NCBI RefSeq assembly: GCF_026151205.1
Contig: NC_087072.1
Span: 4,450,084 to 4,514,083 of the forward strand
DNA from: Bolinopsis microptera
Taxonomy: Eukaryota > Ctenophora > Tentaculata > Lobata > Bolinopsidae
Length of the DNA stretch: 64,000 nt
Direction of reading: 5' to 3'
Part shown: piece by piece, positions 59,201-64,000 of the stretch
Layout of the letters: each line of letters begins with the position of its first letter
How positions within the stretch are numbered: the stretch's first letter is position 1
Position numbers and translations under genes: made by a program
The notes under the pieces: model-generated
Database searches by the model: none
What the model was told of the DNA's origin: nothing
Seen by the model: the letters and a program-made list of their open reading frames with translations, nothing else

Positions 59201-61474
59201 ACTAGCACTGTGCCTTTAATAGGGTCACTTATATTTACCTATATCCTCAAACTCAAATGAACGTGTCCCATATAGCTAGCCTGTCAATGAATGCGCGGCG
59301 CGACTGTATTTTAATGTATAATATGTAGTGTATATTCTATATAGTATTCGGTAATAAGCCCAATTTATGTAGGTGGCATGCGTAGTATAGTGTACTGATG
59401 TGTATCAATATTATTATTATGAAGTGAGCTGATTGGATTATATTTTATAGTTATAGTGAATGGAAATCTAGCGTTCCGCCAAAACGAAACAACGGGCGCA
59501 ATTCTTGTTGTTAATGAAAGAGAGGAATGTGCTATGAAGTTAGGGGTGTTGAATTACCGAGAGGAAGGTATGAGGAGTATAAGATCTGGGCAGTAAGACT
59601 GTTGGGGGGAGAGAGGGCGGGGAGTGGTAGAGTGAAAAAGTGTCACACCCACAGGACCCATCCCTCGCTCACGGCGGTATCACAGTGGCACAGAACACAG
59701 CTGGTGTGTATGATGCCACCTGACGGTAGGGCTGACTGTCACGTGGTCCTCAGTAACGGCTGTGGGGCTTCTCTTAGAGGGACTGGATTGTAGATTGCTT
59801 CACTTTGATCGCTAAACTGGCGTTCTCTGGCATGGCTTTGTCGGCGGTTGAATGTAAACTGGTTCAAGATGGCTGTAGATGGGTTCATTAAAAAGAATGT
59901 ATGGACGGTTCCCTGTGGACGCTGCGCGGAAGAGCGTGTCTCTCCTTGTGTAACGTTCACAATGGTGATGATGCTGGAAGGAGACTGGATGATGCTGGGA
60001 GGAGACTGATGATCTAGGTTCTCCTGACAGAACATGGACCATCAGGTATCAGGTGTGTTGGACCCTGTTGATGTGGTACAGGCCCCTCCGCTCATCCACT
60101 CGTCAATACACAACTCTTCCGTAGTACGATACATAACGTGTAACAACTATGAACTAATATTACTGCTGCTTCAGTATTCTCACTTTATATAAGTAGAACC
60201 AGTGTAGGAACATTGATGCACAATTCACATTACACTGGCAGTTGATCGTTTAACACTCGTAAATTGAAAGGACCTGCCTCAAGAGCGGATGAAAAACATA
60301 GTTAGACATTCTGGCTATAGCCACTCTGTAATATCATGGTTTCACTAGACTAAACGAAATCAAGCAGCCTATTACCCCCCTGGTAGTAGCCAGGCTGGTA
60401 GCCCGTACTATTACCACGTATAGAATGTAATTGTAATATGGTCTTCAACTTTTTACCATAGGGCTGTCACGATACTTTTTGTGATCGAATGTACATGAGA
60501 GAAGTCTCCAATCTCAAGTTATGAAGAATATTTGATCCATGTACACAAAACCTGGTTCCAAAAGAGGGGAAGGGAAAATGTAAAATGAGTGATTCTTGGA
60601 TGTCATCCGTCATGTGTGTGTCTTAATAAATCAACTCTGACGGCTGTTGATTGGGAGCTATATATCTGTTTTGCCATACAAGAGGGTTTCCATGATAATT
60701 CGAACTGTTATAGTGAGAACAATGACTGCAGTGTAAACTGTAAAGACTTCAGACTTGGTGTAAACTATTGATGTCATTCGATCAGAATTGAACTGCGCGC
60801 GCGCGCCATCCTTGCATGAATTGGTTATGAATCTTATCGTACTCGCTGATAAAAATGTTGTGCATAGTACATAATAAACTTCGCCGCGGCCTGAACACGG
60901 TCACAGACTACTGTCAGCTTATGATTTAATCGGCGAACCTGGAATACTATTTTTTATTTTACACTCATGAGATTACGGTGAAAAAATTGTGAAAAACAAA
61001 AGCTTGTCATTCTTACTTTCAAAGCTTATCTTTTTTTTCCCTTACTTTACATTCATTTTGGCTTGAATATTGTACGGGAAAATATAAGTATAACAAAAAT
61101 AAAGTTAATTTCTTGAGAAAAAAAATTGTTGTTCATATACAAGAGTTTAACTTAAACCCCATAAAAATTTTTGGTCGCTGTTTCATTATTTTTTTTGATT
61201 CAGTTTGGCAGTTTGCCAATAAGTATCCGTTCGGTATAATTCATTTAAGTGGAACTTCCATACAGGGGAAACCCGTTTTTGCACATAAGACGGTTTCACA
61301 ATATAGAGGAAAAAAAAATTTACTTCACTGTAAAGTTTTTAAAGACTTACCAATTGACTCCCCAGAACCAAAAGCAGTAAATGGCTTTCTGAGGGAGCTT
61401 TTTTTCCCGGGCACCCTGCTGGGGGGAAGCCATTGGCTGCCCTCCATGTCCTCTAAAGTGGGGTACAGAGACAT
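42082..61474 (-). CDS. SDCBP: Syntenin (two tandem PDZ domains), 7 exons over 19.4 kb
   Basis: Exons on the minus strand: 61474-61351 (MSLYPTLEDMEG...), 56477-56333 (SLYPTLDEWMGMD ... APVTG), 56203-56108 (HAEIKQGVRQVVGCKD ... GKIGLSV), 55841-55743 (GVFVSYVESGSIAAKAGLRF GDQI), 55584-55418 (GWNKKKT ... RDRPFERTITC ... GHIGFQF), 49691-49527 (DSSAARNGMLTDH ... INGQNV-like ... VMPEFVYDHM) and 42144-42082 (VKHLGSSLKKHMDHSEPTEL stop). Exons 2-7 are in perfect phase (735 nt). Exon 1 has one base too many, probably in an A7 run, and lies in the low-quality part of the window. Syntenin is a membrane scaffold that binds syndecan tails and, through LYPxL motifs, ALIX in exosome formation; two YPTL motifs are present. 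PDZ1 spans exons 3-5 and PDZ2 exons 5-6. Other genes are nested in its introns. Confidence 0.93.
42243..43742 (+). CDS. Single-exon 7TM protein with extracellular N-terminal domain (GPR180/lung-7TM type)
   Basis: 499 aa. A signal-peptide-like start (MSWLRTFLVIWLLDVINA) is followed by a lumenal or extracellular region to about residue 185 with several NxS/T sites (N33, N51, N70, N80, N123) and paired cysteines. Seven membrane segments follow (about 188-209, 218-241, 257-284, 296-313, 319-340, 372-394, 410-427) and then a polar tail rich in Ser/Glu. The layout of a large beta-rich ectodomain before the 7TM bundle is that of the GPR180/TMEM145 and GOST (GPR107/TMEM87) families, which act in trafficking. 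I cannot decide between them. It lies inside the last intron of syntenin on the opposite strand, its ATG only 98 bp from the syntenin last exon. A possible TTGTAG acceptor before the ATG suggests a 5' untranslated exon. Confidence 0.7.
   Translation: MSWLRTFLVIWLLDVINARTFQRWFNFNVYNENTSGKLIEVQERSFEFGSNGSISVSLACSEPTKQIWGNSTTFNIFLCNETPKTRWLYLYPDWGMCFVDVHPYHHCIVDSMTQVGANTWTYNKTIEQGQNLVARIRVCPVYHVFDYERKPNFQIGTSYVHKRYRCEYKGVFLNQDSRLSLDEMWNPLVYGTLSVIYGALVLKSICEIIRFWKYKVDCSFYIYALVFLKFCQVLSTFLFYQTILTAENLYDGYMDQTFIMAMTQAGKFTAYHLTLLAVSSGYCIYNTKTAFDSKCQAILGGILYTLYFYLFVLDDSYIEVPLIVVISAAFAAILSLFWASHFRRLLLIRYEFYSLRDRHRHTYARSQICRKEILVGVAFGEIIGYLVYILVFEFYRADNYPVPGLTGVLSTECLEFLLILPLAFLFNMRDLKKFYPHPAPLPIIHVVKTPDDSYRISMKEARSTDEVSVNEETSEIQLVRLPSAHSSLHNNEGNPLVSI
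43743..44300. other. No gene seen
   Basis: AT-rich intronic sequence of syntenin downstream of the 7TM gene. No repeats or frames worth reporting. Confidence 0.4.
44305..44588. mobile_element. Tigger/pogo-like MITE
   Basis: 284 bp bounded by CAGTAAAACGTCGATTTATC and (reverse complement of the right end) CAGTAAAACCCCCATTTACC, flanked by TA on both sides. CAGTAAAAC(C)-GATTTA termini and a TA target site are typical of the pogo/Tigger branch of Tc1/mariner. No transposase ORF. Confidence 0.75.
45410..45535. repeat. Nested inverted repeat
   Basis: A perfect 17-bp inverted pair ATATAAGCTGGTGTGGC (45437-45453 and 45468-45484, 14-bp loop) lies inside an outer perfect 11-bp pair AAGCACACTCA / TGAGTGTGCTT (45410-45420, 45525-45535). 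Probably a small fold-back element in a syntenin intron. Confidence 0.8.
45744..46877. mobile_element. hAT-like MITE interrupted by a LINE
   Basis: Ends CAGGGACAAAAGGATTTCGC (45744-) and its exact inverse (to 46877; 21 bp perfect), flanked by the 8-bp direct duplication GGCCTTTC (45736-45743 and 46878-46885). An 8-bp target site and CAGGG termini indicate hAT. Removing the LINE insertion and its duplication leaves about 149 bp, so this is a MITE. Confidence 0.85.
45828..46798 (+). mobile_element. 5'-truncated LINE inside the hAT MITE
   Basis: Flanked by the 14-bp target duplication ATAGTTTAATGTAT (45814-45827 and 46799-46812). It ends in a short ATAATAATAAT tail after GAATAAAGTTATA. It carries one open frame to the stop at 46698-46700: a YADDADF catalytic box at residues 38-44 and the post-RT region (NESKTEFTHI, RLKIYEAQVVSVLMYNCSCW, ERVACARWRMLGHVLR). 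The upstream RT and endonuclease are missing. Apart from truncation the frame is intact, so insertion is relatively young. Confidence 0.85.
46886..47080. other. No gene seen
   Basis: Unremarkable intronic sequence between the hAT MITE and the G/C-tract element. Confidence 0.4.
47082..47219. repeat. G-run / C-run bounded element
   Basis: Begins with an interrupted run of 20 or so G (47082-47103) followed by TGGCCAA, and ends with TGGCCAA followed by about 27 C (47193-47219). TTTTTGTCCCG occurs in both orientations between them. It is an inverted-repeat element with mononucleotide termini, in style like the elements at 538 and 5334 but different in sequence. Confidence 0.7.
47220..48052. other. 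No gene seen
   Basis: AT-rich part of the last syntenin intron. The 67-codon plus frame at 47832-48035 shows no coding features. Confidence 0.4.
48053..48148 (+). repeat. 24-bp tandem repeat, 4 copies
   Basis: Four identical, uninterrupted copies of a 24-bp unit starting TGTGGAAACTATATTGTAAT. No spacers. Identity of all four copies points to recent expansion. Confidence 0.95.
48306..49510 (+). repeat. Local direct duplication (A ... C, A', C')
   Basis: Block A (48306-48505, GCATTTGGCGTTACCATG ... TTTCGTGATCC) recurs diverged at 49200-49392. Block C (49078-49205, TTGTTCGTACTACGATTATT ... GGTTATTTTCTTACGGTAAA) recurs at 49392-49510. The second A-C pair ends 16 bp before the syntenin exon 6 donor. 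Confidence 0.8.
49692..51569. other. Intron 5 of syntenin; upstream region of the four-TM gene A
   Basis: Mostly featureless. At about 49868 the string ATGGCTAAATACAGC ... GGCGGCTG is followed by GTAAGT. Spliced to the TCTCAG acceptor at 51559 it would give an in-frame N-terminal extension to gene A. A similar ATGGCTTACTACACA lies before gene B (53467). Confidence 0.3.
51570..52707 (+). CDS. Small four-TM protein, paralogue A, 4 exons
   Basis: Exons 51570-51726, 51864-52001, 52299-52346 and 52565-52707 join in phase to 161 aa starting MAEKGPLIGLICTFIGVIL. Four hydrophobic segments: about 7-25, after YLLLIGFILGVILMIVYIPV, MILTGLSLLAFALLVVFLVW, and GVLTIVAVVLFLINLIMSVL before the C-terminal YIRS. 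A W-C-G-C box follows TM2 (EMEWCGCLGT). It resembles tetraspan membrane proteins in size and topology, but lacks the tetraspanin CCG and the claudin W-GLW-C-C signatures. I do not recognise the family. AATAAA at about 52945. It is nested in intron 5 of syntenin, antisense to it, next to paralogue B. Confidence 0.8.
53622..54925 (+). CDS. Small four-TM protein, paralogue B, 4 exons
   Basis: Exons 53622-53787, 54290-54427, 54626-54673 and 54783-54925 give 164 aa (MSERTPLIGLICTFIGVILS ... MSVLYIRS). Exons 2, 3 and 4 have exactly the same lengths (138, 48, 143 nt) and phases as paralogue A. The sequence matches it closely in the membrane segments (IGLICTFIGVILSI, VLTIVAVI-FLIN) and in the post-TM2 box EMGWCGCLGT. 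The loop after TM1 differs most (SKISDTVDALQGVGFEVDDV). The 10 bases before both start codons are almost identical (TTG[C/A]GGAGCC, after AG). AATAAA at about 55217. A clear tandem duplicate. Confidence 0.8.
54985..55085. mobile_element. Short inverted-repeat element (MITE-like)
   Basis: 25-bp arms (54985-55009 and 55061-55085) with one mismatch: CTGTCACCAAGATGTAACCC and its inverse. Inside, CCTTAACAAGAT / ATCTTGTTAAGG forms a second inverted pair, and TTGTTAAGGACCTT is directly repeated. It lies in the 3' UTR region of paralogue B, before its AATAAA, so transcripts could fold here. Confidence 0.75.
56770..59268. mobile_element. 2.5 kb TIR element with internal tandem repeats, in syntenin intron 1
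   Basis: Terminal inverted repeats of 35 bp with one mismatch: GGACACGTTCATTTGAGTTT ... at 56770-56804 and its inverse at 59234-59268. There is no long ORF. The interior carries a recurring word TGTGACAAA(G/A)TAAAC, often followed by (T)TGCCCC, more than ten times. It points one way in the right two thirds and the opposite way near the left end (for example 57103 GTAACTTTGTCACAC). 57479-58440 is a 302-bp tandem array. No transposase, so non-autonomous. The superfamily is undetermined. Confidence 0.75.
57479..58440 (+). repeat. About 302-bp tandem repeat, 3.2 copies
   Basis: Units start at about 57479, 57789, 58091 and 58393 with AACTGATGTGACAAAGTAAA then CATGTCTTGCCCC. They contain AGAACATCAGAGCTCAAGTT and CCAAACTACGAAAAAG(A/C)TCT. 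The second and third units are nearly identical, the first is more diverged and the fourth is partial. Confidence 0.9.
59269..60950. other. Syntenin intron 1, no gene supported
   Basis: The frames at 59527-59793 (plus) and 60035-59739 (minus) overlap each other and show no motifs. A small duplication (GATGCTGG(A/G)AGGAGACTG, about 59970-60008) and an alternating CGCGCGCGCG at 60796 are the only structures noticed. Confidence 0.4.
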
Positions 61475-64000
61475 ATTCGCTAGAAAAGAAAAAAAAGAGT
61501 TATTTTTTCCAGTTTGAATTTGGGTTTTAAAAATTCATTGAGAAGAAAAACCCGTTAGTTTTAAAACCCCTGTGTAAGCGGGAGTGCAAGATTTAAAAGG
61601 AATTTTACTGTCTACACCGGCCTAAAATATCAAGTCCCTGGCATGTAACCTGTGCATGTTTCAAGATATTTTAGGGTTTTGTGAGAACCCTTGCAACGCA
61701 GAAATCAAGAGGGAAGGGTTCAATTTAATAGAAAAAAAAACTTTGGGTAAGTTTTATAAACTTTAAAGATACAAAAGGGAAACTTTTGGGTTGGGAATAA
61801 CATCGTTTATTTTGTTACGTTTAAAAAATTTTAAAAAAATTAAAAGAAAAAAAAAAGAAAAACCCAGAAAAACACGCACATCGGGATAAACAGTAAACAC
61901 TTTCAGCCCACAAGCCCAAGTGCCGTTTTGGATCTTATCTCGAATTCGGAAAAAAAGTCTTTTTTTCGTTCCTTGATTCGGCCCAAAAAATCGTGTTCCC
62001 CAAATACATTTTTTCTTTTGTTCGTTTTGTGGGGAAAAAGGGGAGCCTCAAGAAAAAAGAAGATCAATAAAAAAAAGGGGAACAAAAATCCGGGGATTAC
62101 CGTTTAAAAACCCATTCGGGCCAATACAAGGGTATAATCTATTTGGGTAAAAATCTATCTGAGTCCCATGTTTTTGGTACAAAAGATTTGGCACATTTTC
62201 AATATCATCTCCCCAGTCTATATCATTCTCATTGGCAGGGGGTAAATTATATAAAATTATAATGTGGGAAATGCTATTAAACATCGCCCATATTAGGGGC
62301 AGTTACTGATCGGGGCTACTTTAAAGATTACAATTAAAGGAAATTTTTTCAAAGCTAATTAACAAAAGGCTACTAGACGTTTTGGGAACGGTTTACATTG
62401 GTTCCCCCCTTTACAGGGGTTTAAAACATGTGTTTAAAATGATTAAGTTTGGTTATTCCCATTTGGGGTTAACCCTAACACGAAAATTTAAAACCAAAAC
62501 GTTAAACATTACACAAAAAAACCACACGGTACAGACTACAGACACTAATTTCTACTAAAATTCTGAAACCCCTTTAATTAACCACTACAAATTAAAACTA
62601 CTACAACGATTAAACTACAACCGCAAAGAAAAACAAAAAAATTTGTGTGTAGGTAAAGCTTACTAAACAAAGCCAAAAACCCAAAACCAGAGAAAAAATT
62701 TAGAACCACTGTCATGCGTCACAAAACAGTACAAAAATTTGATACGCGCAAAGTGGGGTGTGGAATAAAAGCTAGAATTAAAAATAAGCAGTATAGCACC
62801 CTCGGGAAATTTATATAAACATTTCCTTCACGAGATGGGGGTGTCCTATTACGCTTCTTTCTGTTTTGTTTATAAGGGCCCCCCTTTTCCCATCATTTAC
62901 CCCCCTTTGGGCATCACAGGGTATTTTGGGGTAATAGATACAGACTTTCACGTATAAAAAGTAAATTTTCTAGAATTTTTGTGGAAATGAACGTAGGGTA
63001 ACAGTAAAGGTACCCAAAAAATTTTCATAAACAAAGTAAAAAACGAAGGTAGATTTTTTCACAAATTAAAAGGTTTGGTGAAATCAAAAAAAGTTAAAAA
63101 AACTTACATCTAGTACAATATTTACTACCTAATACAATAGTTTTATTTTTAAATATTTAAAAGTAAAAAATTTTTCTTTTTAAAAAAGCTTTTTTTTTTT
63201 ATACATTCAAATACAATAATTTGTTTATACTTTTTAATTCAATAATCATAGCGTCACCCTTAATCAATAATATTCCCAATTACCCTAACATCATATTACT
63301 CCCAAAAACCAAATTTGATTTCCCACATATATCTAAAATAACCAGATTTTAAAAATTTTTTTTGGGATAAGATTTCACAACTTTTTCGTTTTTTTAATTT
63401 TTTAATAATACCATAATTTTTTTGATAAATTTTTCTTAAAACAAACTGAAACTTTTTTGATTAAAAAATTTTAGTAAACTGAAGTTTTTGGAACCCTTTT
63501 TAAACGAAATGAATAAATATGAACCTAAATTTTCCAAAATTTTTACAAAATCTAAAAAAAAATGAAGAGGGGAACAGTTTGGCAAAACATTTGCCATCCT
63601 ATGGCTTTTTTTTTATTCAATTTGGGAATTCTATTTTTGTTTTTTCTTTTTAAAAAGATCTGGTTTTTTTCGTATGCTAAAAAATCGAACAGCAAAAAAA
63701 TTTTTAGAATCCAAATTTTAAACTCTCCCCAAAAATTTGAAAAGGCCCCTTGTTACTTAAATTTTATGAAACATACGAACAGTTTTAAAAAAACTTGAAA
63801 ATAAAAACTTAAAACTTTCACAAAAACTTTAAAAAAGGGATTACCCCACCCAAAAAACTATTTTCTAAGTTTAATTACGTAAACAAAATTTATACAATTT
63901 TTTCGTATTTTAAAAATCAAAAAACCCTTTAAGTTAAATATCCAAAAAATTCCAAAGTTTCCAAAGTTTAATTATCCCAAAAAAATTTCTGGACCTCTGC
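60960..64000. other. Homopolymer-inflated, probably low-accuracy sequence
   Basis: From about 61 kb the texture changes. Runs of 4-8 A or T and 4-6 C or G become abundant, and every plausible coding stretch is frame-broken at a homopolymer (syntenin exon 1 has one extra base). One candidate exon stands out on the minus strand at about 62240-62110 (ENDIDWGDDIENVPNLLYQK HGTQID). Its IDWGD box weakly recalls the acidic region of CDK5RAP3 and could be a neighbouring gene. No gene can be annotated reliably here. Confidence 0.55.

Noticed and set aside
59527-60042. Overlapping frames on both strands
   Set aside because: Three mutually overlapping frames, none with a motif; probably chance in slightly GC-richer DNA.
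1-64000. tRNA and rRNA genes
   Set aside because: I looked for cloverleaf box A/box B pairs and conserved rRNA words and found none convincing; a covariance-model scan would be decisive.

Overview
The window is nuclear DNA of an invertebrate metazoan. It is AT-rich. Its genes are split by GT-AG introns (eIF2-gamma, arginase, syntenin, a Ras-like GTPase), there is an intronless rhodopsin-like receptor, and the intergenic space is full of decayed non-LTR retrotransposons, MITEs, fold-back elements and simple repeats. An early-branching animal such as a cnidarian would fit, but the sequence alone does not fix the phylum.

Layout. 1-15 kb: gene-poor and repeat-rich. It holds a decayed transposon-type ORF, a 2.4 kb purine-only satellite, two G-tract elements, the first exons of a Ras-like GTPase (minus), a LINE 3' end, a Harbinger-like MITE, a 310-bp retroposed insertion that ends in a strongly structured RNA-like segment, a triplet of decayed LINE C-termini and a 65-bp near-perfect cruciform. 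15.15-20.38 kb: a young, full-length Ty3/gypsy element (minus) with unusually short 113-bp LTRs and a 5-bp target duplication. 20.4-32.7 kb: pieces of at least six LINEs, several two-copy dispersed repeats, and two exons of an unidentified coiled-coil gene (minus).

33-61.5 kb is the genic part. EIF2S3 (eIF2-gamma, plus, 8 exons, 472 aa) carries an antisense intronless GPCR in its 2.2 kb fourth intron. Arginase (plus, 4 exons, 318 aa) has a MITE in intron 2 and a long fold-back element in intron 1. Syntenin (SDCBP, minus, 7 recognisable exons) spreads over 19.4 kb. Its last intron contains a single-exon 7TM gene of the GPR180/lung-7TM type, a pogo-like MITE and a hAT MITE split by a LINE. Its fifth intron contains two tandem paralogous four-TM genes. 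Its first intron contains a 2.5 kb terminal-inverted-repeat element with internal 302-bp tandem units.

61-64 kb has an abnormal excess of homopolymers and frame slips. It includes the first syntenin exon, which is one base out of frame, and looks like poorly corrected sequence. The main genes cover housekeeping translation initiation (eIF2-gamma), nitrogen metabolism (arginase) and membrane or vesicle scaffolding (syntenin). No operon-like functional link between them is evident.
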